64,000 bases of DNA from Taenia hydatigena. Taxonomy: Eukaryota; Platyhelminthes; Cestoda; Cyclophyllidea; Taeniidae. Below the pieces are notes generated by a model. The model saw only the letters and a list, made by a program, of their open reading frames with translations. It made no database searches and had not been told where the DNA came from. Location: contig JADWOT020000002.1 in assembly GCA_036345935.2 (NCBI GenBank), positions 15,911,270 to 15,975,269 of the forward strand, read 5' to 3'. Both the position numbers and the translations under genes were made by a program. Positions 12,741-24,600 of this stretch are shown in pieces; positions within the stretch are counted from its first letter, which is position 1, and each line of letters begins with the position of its first letter.

Positions 12741-12779
12741 GAATGAGCTCAACCTCATGTGCTGACGATCCCAAAACCC

Positions 12780-14045
12780 CACTAATGTTACCTACCATTG
12801 AAGACACTGCGGCAACAACCAAAGTAAGGCTATTCTAAGCAATCGTGCACTACTTTAAAGTTGCCTTCCTTCATATTCAATGTTAAAATATGGCAAATCC
12901 AACTCACAATGTGCAAGTCTACCAAGCCTAACTCCTATATTGCAAATCCACCGAAACTGCAATTCTGCAAGAGCACATCGCATTTAATCACCATACGCTA
13001 GTGTGCAGAACAGTCTCCACCACGTCTACTTCAACTTCGATTCCACAGCACCATCACCTTTGTCATGCTTTTCCCCCACTCCACTCCGAACCGTCCCTTT
13101 ACTCTTCACACCCTCCTTTACTTCCACTGCTTTACTTCCAAGCACAAAGTAGCCATAAGCCACAAAAGGAATAACCGACCCGGCACCAAAGTGATCCCGA
13201 ATCAAACCACTCACCTTATCATTTACATTGCCTGCAGGCAGGTCGCAGATCCTCATTTCATTTAAGTAAAGTAGCAATCAGCCACTCGACCATTGAAAGA
13301 TGCTAAACAAGAGAGAACAGAAGTTATGCTTCAATTTCATCGACCTATCTTCTGAAGCATCGGCAAACAAGTCAGATCATTAGTAAACTTCAGATCTCGA
13401 GAACAGCTGCAACTCTAATGTATACAAAAGAAATCACCATTGTCCATTACATTTAGAATTAGCAATGAGCAAGGAGTAAGGCGGATGACTGTCTTGGCTT
13501 CCAGATTTCAACCGATTTTGATATAGTGTGCCAAAAGCGAATTTTCATCGCTTCTGAATCCTCATTCCAATCTTTGTCCTCTCCAGCAGCACCTTTATCA
13601 TCCCAGCCTCCACTTCATTCGTCTCTCCAAGCTCTAGAACAAATCAAAGGACGTCTACGCAACTTCCCACTTCACTCCAAGGTATTAATGTTAATTATAA
13701 ACACCAAAGCTTTGCTCTACCTACACTGAATAATTATGTCACTCCACTGCCTAAGAATTTGCTATCGTGGGAGAAGGAGATGACATCAGAGAGACAAACG
13801 CCCTCACAAACTGCCGTAGATAAGACATAGGTGGGAGAAGTCCCTTGCATCCTGTATTAGCTCACTGAGCTCATGTTCTACACATTACCTAATCTACTTG
13901 GAATCGCCCACAGGAGAGCTTCCTCCCTCGCTAGAACGGCAGGTCTACCATGACGTTGTCTTCGTCGAATTAATACGCTCCATGTGAGTGGGAAGAGCAA
14001 ATGCTAACAATTTCACAGCCGCCAACTGTCCCATAAATTGCTCCC
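12780..14045 (-). repeat. Three-copy gene block, copy 1
   Basis: This block is colinear with 20900-21660 and with 61920-64000. Shared landmarks are ctcaatg followed by a donor, the 3' exon, the 87-nt exon, the 64-nt exon and, further right, the string caatttcacagcc (near 14011 here, and at the window edge in copy 3). Copy 3 contains about 0.6 kb (roughly 63390-63960) that is absent here. Confidence 0.7.
13026..13450 (-). pseudogene. Unidentified multi-exon gene, pseudogene copy 1
   Basis: Read on the minus strand against copy 3. The 64-nt exon region (near 13335-13400) keeps a coding-like frame ending CLPMLQK, but its donor GT has become AT. The next exon (13215-13302) is 88 nt instead of 87: one base has been inserted (actttacttaaatg against atttaccccaatg), which shifts the frame and brings in a TGA. 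The following 44-nt intron has lost about 36 nt including its acceptor, so the reading frame runs straight through the old donor gtgagt into the last exon (frame 13026-13277, product containing HFGAGSVIPFVAYGYFVLG). The stop at 13026 and the ESKL(K/E) ending are shared with copy 3. The function of the parent gene is unknown to me. Confidence 0.6.
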
Positions 14046-16285
14046 TGAATTTATTTGCCGCATGGCCAATTGCTCGCTTCTCGTTTCAAGTACACACGCC
14101 ATCTACACCTCTCAACCACCTACGGAATACAAAATCCACTCTCTCCTCCATGTCCCGATCCCACCTGTCCATCATTACATAGGGATCTGTAGCTTTAATG
14201 CATGCGACTGACATTCTCCATCGTTGGCGATATGATTCACGAGTTGGGGTGATGAGAGTTTTGCACACTCGGAGAAGGACCAGTGCCCTTGCTACACCGT
14301 TGTTGTCTCTGTGATTGGCACTACTGCGAAGGGGCAGAGACGCGGGCACAAACATTACTTTACCGAGCTGAAGGGCCACATTAACCACCGCATCATCATT
14401 GGAGGCGGTTCTCTAGCCAATTCGTCACGTCAGCACATTTGCAATGCATATGCTTGACTAAGTAGTCCTCAGTGCAAGGCGATAAGCGTATGACGAAAAC
14501 GCTTCCTGCTGCAGAATAGTCGTCAAGTTCATTCGACGGCGATGTGAATTCTTGCTGTGTGCAGCACCCTCATCGCTCTGCCTTGCTCATCACGTTATTT
14601 GTAGTGACGAGTACGCTTCACCTGTTCTCACTCCATTCGTTTCAAGGAAATGCAAGCTAAGCATGAAAGTACAAAACCGAGTCCGCGGCGCGTTATAACG
14701 GAAATGTTGGCGTAAGAGACTGAACGATGAATTAGAACCGAGGAATTTTAATGTGAGTAGCACACGCTTGCCTATCCATCTAAGTCAGCTAGCAAGCGCA
14801 CTTATCTGATAAGACGAGTGAATGACTGACTTCTCATCCACCAACCTGTACACCAAGAATAATAAACTGGAACAAAGACAAGGCAGCAGAGCTGATGGTT
14901 TTGCCTAAGTCGGTCGGGTTGACCTAAGTATAACTGAGCGCAGACCCAATCCCGCTTCATGGTAATCAGACCTTTCCAGCTCAGGCGCCTGAGGGTGGAC
15001 ATGGCCAAATGGGCCCCAAGCGGCGAAAAGGGGAGATAAGAAGGACCTTTTGGCTATCCGACATCAAGGCCTTCCTTAAGCTGCCTAATCTGCAACCTCT
15101 TTAATTAAATCGTGACTCAGAGCCGTTAAGCCGATTTCACTAAGTAATATTGTAGTCGACAAAACACGCGCAGTTGCACTGATTCCTTCTCTAGATGCCT
15201 CGAGAGAATCGTGCGGAAATCCTTGAAGAGCAAGGCACAGCTAAAATCGGCAAGCAAGACGACGGTGAATGGAATCCTCGTCTAGCTCACCTTAAAAAAT
15301 TTGATGACTACCTTAATGGGGGATCAGTTTGTCCACGTTGCTTTTAAGCACCTGAGTAAGAGGGACATAATGAGCCGATTCGAAATGTGGGGCGGTTATT
15401 CGCAATTGTGTCTCGAGCTCTCGATTCTCGATAATAATGCTCACGCGATCCAGAGAACGTAGAAGAGGCAGCATAGTTGGCGGCACCTTACTGTGACAAG
15501 GGATAAGCACCATTAGGGCTTCTGGTCAGTTGGATGGTTAATTGCTCAGGTGGACTGTTCGGCCGACCAGTCATTCAACGATCTTGGGTGATAAGGAATT
15601 TAACCTTGGCTAGCTGGCGTCAATTCCTACTCACTGGTGGTTTTGCATGAAGGAACTGCTAGCGCAATGAAGTGGTCGAGTGTATCACTGCTCTTGCTCC
15701 AGCCTACAATGCCCGTGCTATTACCTGCTACCTGATTCTGGCCTCACGGAAGGTGTAACGAAGGGCTGTATATGACTGAAAATTTTATTTTAATTATGCA
15801 ATCATGCTGACGGTGTGGAACAAAGAACAACAAGGGAACAGAGTGGACTGAAGCCCAACCCCGAAAAACAGCGGAAGATTTGCCGAAGTCCTCTGCTGCT
15901 CCATTCAATTCAAGATAGGTGTTTTAGGTATGGTGGTGTCAAAGTTAGAGGAGAATATGTCATGATAAGTCGTCGATCATATGGAAGGAGAAAGATTGTT
16001 TGAGCCCGAGCAGCTTACGAGAGCTTTGAACAATTAGCTTTTCATCATCATCCCTCAGTTCAATGAAGGATAATAGCCAAGTCGATACTCATGTTTCCCG
16101 AAATTTGTACGCCAGGGTTGCCAATTCTTGCCACTTTGTGCTTATCTATGCAAATGACTTAAATCGTATCCAAGTCCAGAACTCGTTGGCTATTTGTCAC
16201 TACTACTAGGGACGTAGCCCACATCTAACTCCTGGCAGGGAACGCTGCCCGTTTTGCATGCCAATTAGCATCAGTTTAATCATAA
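14046..16285. other. Stretch with no recognised gene
   Basis: The minus-strand frame at 14086-14388 (100 codons) is the most coding-like, with a basic-acidic pattern near its end (DRWDRDMEERVDF), but it has no splice or domain support. A plus-strand frame at 15815-16003 contains GLKPNPEK, which recalls a reverse-transcriptase phrase but has no RT context. I see nothing else. Confidence 0.4.
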
Positions 16286-16495
16286 TCATCTATCCGAATG
16301 GTTGGCTAGATGGTTAGCGGGCAGGTTAGCACTCTGACTAGCTAGCATGATTTCAATATTATTTGGAATCGTCTCGAACTGGCAATTTTGTTCGATCAGA
16401 TCCAAGCTCAACAGATATTCCAACAGTGCTGTCCGGGTAACAGGCTGGTCTAGTCTGCAAGTTTGCAATATAGTTAACGTCTCTTCGTCCAAAGC
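16286..16495 (-). CDS. Candidate terminal exon, unknown protein
   Basis: On the minus strand an acceptor-like cagcttttcag precedes an open frame of 69 codons beginning ALDEETLTILQ and ending in TGA at 16286-16288. Its middle is leucine-rich and helix-like (TALLEYLLSLDLIEQ). I do not recognise a family. The upstream exon has not been found, so it could be a chance frame. Confidence 0.2.
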   Translation of the reverse strand, partial: ALDEETLTILQTCRLDQPVTRTALLEYLLSLDLIEQNCQFETIPNNIEIMLASQSANLPANHLANHSDR

Positions 16496-19400
16496 CTGAA
16501 AAGCTGACTCGAACCGGAGGGTGAAGAGGACCAGCTAACCACACCTCACTACAGTGAAGCATAATTTTACTTCCCCATATCCGCGAAATTGGCATCCGTG
16601 ATACCTGAAGGGCATTTTGCAAAGGAAAATGGACCACTTTTATTTTAACCGTTTCGCATCAGTTGTAGTAATCGAAATTCTGTCATTTGCATATGTGTGG
16701 GTGACAGAGGACAAAGAAATAGGCGAGACTACTCCCCAAAATCTGTAGGAGTTGATCGAAGTTAATCGGAAAAGTATAAAGGGAAAAGAGTTAGAGGGAC
16801 TGAGCACAGCATTTCGAGTAACTTTTAGCATAGACCACATCAGCATCCGGGTCTGTTAGTTGTCGTGAGTGGTGTTTGGCCACTGAGGAAATCAACGCGA
16901 AAAGCGTAGTCAAAAATTCATCTTCCACTACAGCCACGAGTGGTTCTGGTTTACACCAGGAATGTCTGTGATGCAACGCATCCGACACCAAACACGGTTT
17001 CGTCAGTTATGATAAGGCTCCACTAGAGTAACTGATGCTCCACAATCTAGCGTGGATGGAAGCTGTTGCACACACGCCTCCTTGGGTCATGCAAAATAAC
17101 ATGCTCCAAGAAAAATATAGTGTTTGGCAGCAGAATATGAGGAGTAGAGGATAGGATTTCTTATCATTTTCTTAAAGAGTGCATGCAAAAGAATCTCTCA
17201 TAGAGCTGAAATGCAACAAACTGACGCCATTGTCTCTGCTATACTATGCACGTGCTTAATTAGGGCGCCAGTGAGTTGTCGTCTTGTGGAAATGATTGAC
17301 CTTAGCGTCACCAATGCGTGTGAATGGCCACATGGCCTTGCACACAGCACCCAATTTTGCTATGCAACCACACTCAAAGATTGCAGGCAGCGCAATTATG
17401 GTCACGGTGTGAAAGGAAGCACTTGATTTTAGACAAGAGTGTAGAAGTGGAGTTTGGGATTAGAAGTTAGCCACAACTAGAGATTCTAGTGTGCCACTGA
17501 GTCGCAAGGGCTCTCAACAACATAGTTGATGAATCACACTCAGCATCTGCCCATCTTGCAAGGTAAATTCCCATTTCCAAAACCCATAATTGGGACTGTG
17601 GATGGGAACAGGGCTCGAATCAAGTATTCACACTGCCATGGTCAGGCGAATTCACTGCAACGATGTGTGTAAGAATGCAAGTAAATTATGCTGCGTTGGA
17701 GACTGTGCTGGCATTAACAGTAATGAAGCTGGTACTCATGCACTCTGAGTAGCTTGGGACACCAACGAAAAGGAAATACACAGCAATCACGCGGTTTTTT
17801 GCTTTCTTGTTTCTGAGTTTACACAGTTGCAGCCTCCGGCAGTTGAAATAAAACATTATAACTGATCAGGTGATGCGGATTCTTCCACCACTGCGTTCAG
17901 TCAAAATGAAGCACTTTTATAATTTCGTACTCGATTGATAATTTCTGGCATCGTGATGCCTTTTTACCATCGCGATCACATTCTCGCACTACTTCCTGGT
18001 GAAATCTTCTCACATTATGCAATTCCCTTTCGTGGTGTCATCGGCGGATTCCGCAACGCTGTTTAGCTTACCAATCTCAAGCATAAAACAAGTCATTGTG
18101 ACTACTCCTGATATGAGGGGGCTTGGTGTACTTTGGCACCTATATTTTAGCGAGCGAAACATACGATTGAAGGGGTTATTGCAGTGGTCTACTAGAGACT
18201 AGAATGACTACTTCCCATGCTATCATTAGTGGTGGATGTCATCTAAAGAAAATCACTTTCTGCCACACGTAATAACCGTAAGAGTCAATGACTTTTGAGT
18301 TTCACAGTGCTTGAAGCTGTTCGATTCTCCGTCAGCAATTCACCACCCTGCTATACTTAACACTTTACGATGAATTCGGAGGAAGCTGTTCCGGAACCAG
18401 AATTTTGCAGTTGCGACTTGAGCAAAATACGGTGAAAGTGAATTTGAGAGGGGCACATTGGTCCTACTAAAGAAGCGGCGCTTTAAAAAATTATTCAAAA
18501 TACGCAACTTAGGCCATTACTTATTGCAGCTTGTTCAAGATTGTTCTTCTATTTTCTCCTAGCTTGTTACTAGGTTCACCGCTAAAAATGTAGTGCTGGA
18601 CTTGCTCTATTACCAGTGCAAATACATGAGACTAAAACATAGAATACATGAACCAACTTTCAACAAAAATATTTCTAATCATTGCAGATCCGTCTTGACA
18701 AGTCTTCGTGCCAAGTGACCTGAGAGCACGCTCATAGAGTAGAAGGGAGGTGTAAGATTTTATCGGAGTCTCTGAACGCAAAGAATTTAGAACCATCAGC
18801 AAATAACCGACTTCGTTTCGCCTCCTCAATTCTCAACTTAAATTTTAACCCATTAAGGCTCCAATTTCGCAAAATGACACCCTATGGAGGATGAATGGGG
18901 CGATTGTTCTACAAATAGCAAATTTTTTATAACTGAGCTCAACCTATTTGTAAAATACCTATTCCAGAGTAGAATTACTGAAGTGGATTCTGTTCATTCC
19001 TCCGGTCATGAGTTCCGTTAAATTCCTTTCACCTGAAGACTAAAAATAAAGGAAAGTCCTACACCAGTATGTTGTGCCCTCACTTTAATCTCGTTTTATA
19101 GATCTTCTGAAAATGATCAAATCCGCCTTTTGACTGCTGTAGGCTCAATGACGCTTGCAGTTAGATCTCTACAGAGATTCAAACTTACACAGTCAGTAGC
19201 TATGCTTACAAAATGGGCGTGTTTTGTCGACTTTATGGTAATAATACAGCTACTACGTCATTACGGGCTAGTCGACGAGGATTAATGGATTGCATTGGTC
19301 TAAGTTTGTGGATAATTGGCGTCTGAAAGGCAAGCGATCAACATTACATATCCACCATTCAACATCTGATGAATGAACCGCGATTGCGCATAAGGCATAT

Positions 19401-20429
19401 TATTTTGGCAAAGTTTTCTTCTCCAGAAATTTGCTCAGCTACATCTGGAAGTAATGTAATTGGCATTGTGGTGGTAAAGCTTTTAACCGCCATTTACTTT
19501 TCAACTCTCTACGCTTAAAAGACATCATACCTTATCACTAACCCAAAAAGTAAACAATGTACTTGCTGTTTTGGCCTGCTACATTTCAGTGAACTCTGCA
19601 CTGTACTTTTCAGTTACTAGCATGGCCTAGAGGCCACTTCACTCGACGAAGGTACAATAACCATCCAAGTGAATGTAGATGCGACTGAGGACTAAACAAA
19701 CAGCAAACGTATCAATTTAGCGCAGATTATTTTTAATGCAATGCAGGAAAGCAGTGGGATGGGACAGAGATAGTGCGACGGAGAGGATAGATGCTAAAAG
19801 CCCAGTCAAATGTATCTGCCGGACAGGTGCTTAGATCGTGCATGGAAATGAAGCTGACGTGGACTGTTAGTCGGGAAGAGTCCGGTTGGACTGCCGACCC
19901 AGGTCCTCACACTCCGCTATCATTCCCTTCCTTCATACGCAGACAAACTTTATTCCAGCACCGAAGTCGCAAAATTCTTTTGAGTAAAGTAATCGAGTGA
20001 TCTTCGAGAGGAGTGCGCTCTTGGCAAAGCTTCCCCTTTTTGACACTTTTTGAAAGCGTCAGATGTGTCTCCTCTATTTTCATTGCGCCTTGGCCCTACG
20101 TTGTTGACTCGTCATTACTTCACCTACTAGAATAGTCGAAGTTCATTTTGACACACCTTATAGCAAGCGCGGCCCACTCAATGTGTCAATGAGCGTTTGT
20201 GGCACACCACTCACCCAACTTTGGTCCTACCACAACTAACGAAACTGGAACTGAGTCCAATGAAGCGCAGTGAAACAGCACCACTCTTGACAACACGTGG
20301 TGCGTTGGCCTCGTCTCCTTCGCCTCCTTTCCTCCTCCTTGACAGAAAAAAATCAATCTAGGTGAGCAGTGATGAGACTGATGCCTGTTTAGAGAGTTCA
20401 CTTTCATATCGAAGAGGCATAATGCCGGT
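16496..20429. other. Stretch with no recognisable gene
   Basis: Only chance frames up to about 70 codons. There are no repeats shared with other parts of the window that I could detect. Confidence 0.4.
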
Positions 20430-20610
20430 TCAGTGGCGAGAAGCATGTTTGCCGAACGCAACTCGCCAGGCTAGGAGGGCTACCGCGAATCCGGTGGTGG
20501 CTCCAAGCAGGTAGATATCCATCACCGTTAATGGATGATGCGTTAGCCAACTAGACAACTCTATCCAGTAGTGCGATGCATCTGCCTCCCCACAGCAGTA
20601 CCAGTACCGA
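20430..20610 (-). CDS. Candidate last exon of a membrane protein, unknown family
   Basis: On the minus strand an open frame reads RYWYCCGEADASHYWIELSS, then a hydrophobic segment (DIYLLGATTGFAVALLAW), then a short basic tail VAFGKHASRH and a TGA. The segment looks like a final transmembrane helix with a cytoplasmic tail. The Cys-Cys-Gly before it recalls a tetraspanin, but the spacing and the missing further cysteines do not support that call. An in-frame TAA lies just upstream of RYWY, and the only nearby AG acceptors are weak. Confidence 0.3.
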
Positions 20611-20671
20611 TTTTAGGGCTCAAGTCGTTAGTGAAGTTCATATTTAAGTGTAAATGTCGTCACTGTATGAC

Positions 20672-20760
20672 CTACAAATAGATCCAGGTCAAAAACGTGG
20701 CAATCAACAGCATTGTGAAACCAAAGATACACATTGTAAGGACAAGTTTCAAGGTCAAAT
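20672..20760 (-). CDS. Candidate transmembrane exon
   Basis: A minus-strand frame encodes LTLKLVLTMCIFGFTMLL followed by IATFLTWIY, a typical membrane helix, and ends at a good donor, GTAGGT. It lies on the same strand as the candidate last exon at 20430-20610. Another frame is also open here, so the reading is uncertain. Confidence 0.25.
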
Positions 20761-21013
20761 AGCGTCATATGAATGAGTAATTGTGCAGGCAGAACTTTGC
20801 TGCCGTATTGCCCTGCACATCGATTTAGCTAGCTTTCAAGGTCAAGACACGTCCATTTTGGATTGCAGCAAAGCAATAATGTTAACGTCGAGAGATCTGG
20901 CTGGCCCCCATCACCCATCTTTCCCCCACGCCTCGATAACCAAAGTTATCTTTTCCATCTCCGATGCATAAGTCATGTGTTGACGATCCTAACAGCGCGC
21001 TGATGTCACCCAC

Positions 21014-21094
21014 CATTGAGGACACTGTGGTAACAGCCATGTTAAGGCCATTCGATACAAGCCCATGCATTGCTTTAATGCAGCCTTTCTTCAT
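21014..21094 (-). CDS. Candidate 27-codon start exon conserved in the block
   Basis: A minus-strand ATG opens a 27-codon frame (MKKGCIKAMHGLVSNGLNMA, then VTTVSSM) that ends in phase 0 at GTGGGT. The same place in copies 1 and 3 also has an ATG-AAG/AAA start and a functional-looking donor (GTAGGT and GTGAGT), although copies 1 and 3 are shifted or broken in between. It lies downstream of the last exon of the copied gene, so it could be the first exon of a second gene in the block or a conserved 3' flank. Confidence 0.25.
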
Positions 21095-21239
21095 GTTTGA
21101 TGCCAATATATGAAAAATCTGACTCACAATGCGTAAGTTTGCTAAACCTAAGTCCCAAATCACAAACCCACAAAAGCTGCAGCTCCGCAAGACCACATCA
21201 CATTTAATCACCGAAAGTCTCTGTTCGGAACAGTCTCCA

Positions 21240-21642
21240 CCACGTTTGCCTCATCTTCAACGCCTCAGCACCATCACTTCCCTCAAGCTCGTGACTCACT
21301 TCACTTTACTTTTCACACCGTACTTTGTTTCCTCTGCTTCGCATTCAAGCACAGAGTAGCCATGAACCACAGAAGAGATAATCATCCCACCTGCATCTAG
21401 GATTGAGGAAGGTAAGCACTACGAAAATCAAACCACTCACCTTTTCATTTAGCTAGTCTTTAGCGAGGCCGCAGATCATTACATTATCAGGGCAAATAGC
21501 ACTCAGCCACTCAATCACTGGAAGAAACTAAACAAGAGAAGAGAGTAGGAGTTATGTGTTTCAATTTTATCCACCCACCCTCTGAAGCATCTCCAAACAA
21601 TTAATTTCATCATGAAACCTCGGATCCTGAGATTTGCAGAGA
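21240..21642 (-). pseudogene. Unidentified multi-exon gene, pseudogene copy 2
   Basis: Exon c (21579-21642, 64 nt) reads LCKSQDPRFHDEINCLEMLQR and ends at GTGGGT. Exon b (21441-21527, 87 nt) follows tcttgtttag but contains an in-frame TAG at 21453-21455. The intron that follows (21397-21440) is 44 nt, as in copy 3. The last exon has lost bases after ATGCAG and meets TGA after four codons, and the stop codon used by copies 1 and 3 is not conserved. The gene copy is dead but keeps intact splice sites. Confidence 0.65.
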
Positions 21643-21660
21643 CTCAGTATTTAGCGATGA

Positions 21661-24600
21661 TACTGGCGAATGATTGCCTTGGATGCCAGCTCTCCATCAA
21701 ATTTGACAGTCCTTAACACACCAATTGGTAAGCCAAACTCAGTGTCAAAAGAGGTCGACCGCGAGCTGACTCCTGAGTTAGTGAAATCGTAAGGGGTGCC
21801 TTCCTTTTATTTGCCGTCTATTGTGGGTGACAGGGCCATAAATGCGCTTCCTAAAGCAGGTGTCTACCAGTTCTGATCTTCGGTTGTAGTGACTACCATG
21901 GCTTGAAACCTACGCGCTCTTCGTGTGGAGATGTGGGACGGAATCTTGATTGTATTTTCTTTATTCAAATGATGGAAAGGTCGGTTGCTGAAAAGGAACT
22001 GCACTTTTGATACGACGTGGACATTATTCCGGGTCCTGGTGCAAAGAGCAAAATACGCAAGCCGTTTCACTCCCACCGACCTGTTGTTTGGAATAATGCC
22101 CACGTCATATTTTAAATTGCATTTCTTTTTCAGCATTCGACCCATCCATCATTTAAACAGGATAAGTACATTTGAAGCTCCATCGTACATCCCACACAAA
22201 GAACGAATTGGTTTTAGGCCAAAAACTGCTGCATAACCACTCCAGGAAGTTCATAAACGACACCCCAACAAGAATAATCCGCATTACATTCTTCCCATAG
22301 CAAGCGCATTGACGGCCTTGTCACCCACAATAGGCGGCTCATGGAGAGAAGAATTTCTCTTGGATTCTATTACCTCCGGAATCAATTTGCGACCGCTCCA
22401 CCGTGATTCCGGATTCGATTTTACCTTTACACTATTGTTTACGGCTTAAAAGGAGACATAGAGGGTTTAACAATTTCTCAACAAGTAGAGTATTTTAGGT
22501 CCTAATCACTTTACCTAATTTGTTGCAACTTCGCCTCCTCTTCCGTTTATCCAGAACAACTGGCAATTTTGGTTTGATGCCAATGTCCCCAACAAGTATT
22601 CCAAGGATCTTAACCACGTCCTAGCAAATCGCCTCTTGTTCTGCGTCCTAAGAAATGATCGAATAACGTAAACGACAAGGACATCCTAAAATTCGGTTAT
22701 GTTGACTATTTCTAAGCCAGATTTTAGAATAATAAGAGAAACGTACGCTACTCTTCCTCTTCTTCGGCTAATAAAACTCAGATGTGGAGAACAACTCAGT
22801 CCTTCAGACAGTCTCGCGCTTCAGCTTAAATAGTTTGTAGGCGAAGCGATTGATTTGAAGTTGAATGTCTTTTAAAACAATATTAAATCTACATAACTAC
22901 GCGAGACCTTTCTTCCTAAAGCCAAATCTTAATCAATGATTTAACAAACTGTCTATAATATGCCTGAAGTAGGTACTTTTCATTCCGGAAATTCACCGAA
23001 TGATAGGTAATGCTGTTCAGGAAATTCACAAATTCGACTTATAATGTTGTACTTTACGCACTTTCCATCTATAATCTCGTCTGCAATGTAGACGAATACG
23101 CAGGATTCGCAGTGTCAACTCCAGTACTAGATTAAACTTTCTAATATTTTTTTCTCCTATCGAGTGCAATGTTAAGCGCATCTTTACAGACAGGTTCGCA
23201 TAAACCGTAGCATCGCCATCTGCCTCCTCGCCTCTGCTGCTATAACTGACGCGAGTAAAACCTATGTTATACGTTGTGGTTATTATCTCATGTGGGAGGG
23301 AATCACGCAAATACCGATCTTTCATATCACGAGGCTGAAGTTATTTTCCCACCTCTCGCCAAATAGATTCGTTTCAAGGAACACAAGTATTGTATAGCCC
23401 CCTCCTCTCCCTCCTCCTTTTGAGCACCAACCCCTACTGGTTGCCATTAAGCATACCGTCAGGCGATTTTCTTTCTCCCATTAGTTCGCAATTCTCATCC
23501 TTCTATCCATCCAGCAGAGCACCTTTGTGGAGTCTTATCTTGTCGAAATGGACGGTTATTGACAAGGCTCGGAGTTGTGCTTTGCAGATGAGGCAATTCG
23601 TAGAGGCGACTACCCTCATTACGCGGAAAAGCTTTTGCTCCAAAGATGAAAAATTTGCTGTGAGTTTTTGGGCGGATAACGTATACTACCTCATGAAACC
23701 GCCTGCATTTAGCAATAGTTGCATTTAATAGAATTTATCGTTGGCTCATATTTATGTGGCTTTCTTAACAGATAGCAAGTACGTAGAGATGGCGAGGGTG
23801 CGGGGTCGAGAGGAAGATTGAATGATTGAAACTGCGGAAACAAAAGATAGTGCGTACGGCTTGCATTAGTGTAATGATGGCAACAATGGTGCTGAGAGCA
23901 GCATTGATGAAGAAGATTAGGATGAAAGTTGCTGCTTGCCTATGGTAAGGGAGAAGGATGTTTATCCACCTCCCTCCAAAGCCGTCTCCTTTACCAATGG
24001 TGTTCAGCATTGTGACCCAACCTTCTTAAGCTGGTTTTGCTGCTCAACGAGACTACAAATTTACCTGGATGAGTAACTTCGTATTTTATTGTTTTGGCCC
24101 TCGCACTGAGTGATGCAGTTCTACAAAAAGCGATTTTCACGCTCCCCATCACAACTGCTTAATTGTCCATCCACATGAATATGAAACTTGTTCCTCACCA
24201 GTCTGTGACAACTGCAGTCGTAACAAATCGCGTTTTGTTACATAATGATCGTTTGCATTTAAAACAACAAAGTGGATGCAAAATATTTTGCGAATTCCGA
24301 GAGTAAAAAACTGGACACACCCAGGCAAACAAGCGCGGTCGGTGCTATTACTAAATCGATGCGATTTCGAAAATGTCCTGATGAATTCTGCGCCTTTCAT
24401 CTTCGGCTTCGCCTTTCACCTGATTCAACATATTTACGTATTCATTAGAAGCCATGTTCATTTTGCGAAGTCGTTCTTTCGTTCGATCTCGATCACGCAA
24501 AATCAAATTAGCTTAGTCTTTTTTGTGGAACGTGTTAGACCCACCCCTATAATGTCTGGGAACTCAATTTCACAGCTGATGTGATGAGCATATTTGCATT

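Larger units (their letters stand above)
20890..21660 (-). repeat. Three-copy gene block, copy 2
   Basis: Colinear with 12780-13450 and 61920-62760 throughout, including introns and 3' flank. Confidence 0.75.

Noticed and set aside
15815..16003. GLKPNPEK phrase resembling gypsy reverse transcriptase
   Set aside because: Eight residues only; no flanking RT motifs in any frame on either side.
20520..20545. accgttaatgg as a possible spliced-leader RNA gene
   Set aside because: Only about ten bases resemble a flatworm spliced leader; no donor, Sm site or tandem copies nearby.
20430..20610. Tetraspanin assignment from a CCG motif and last helix
   Set aside because: The spacing from CCG to the last helix is too short and the other loop cysteines are missing; kept only as a membrane-protein exon candidate.
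23765..24010. Minus-strand 81-codon frame with a long hydrophobic run
   Set aside because: The hydrophobic run is suggestive, but there is no family match and no paired copy to test it.
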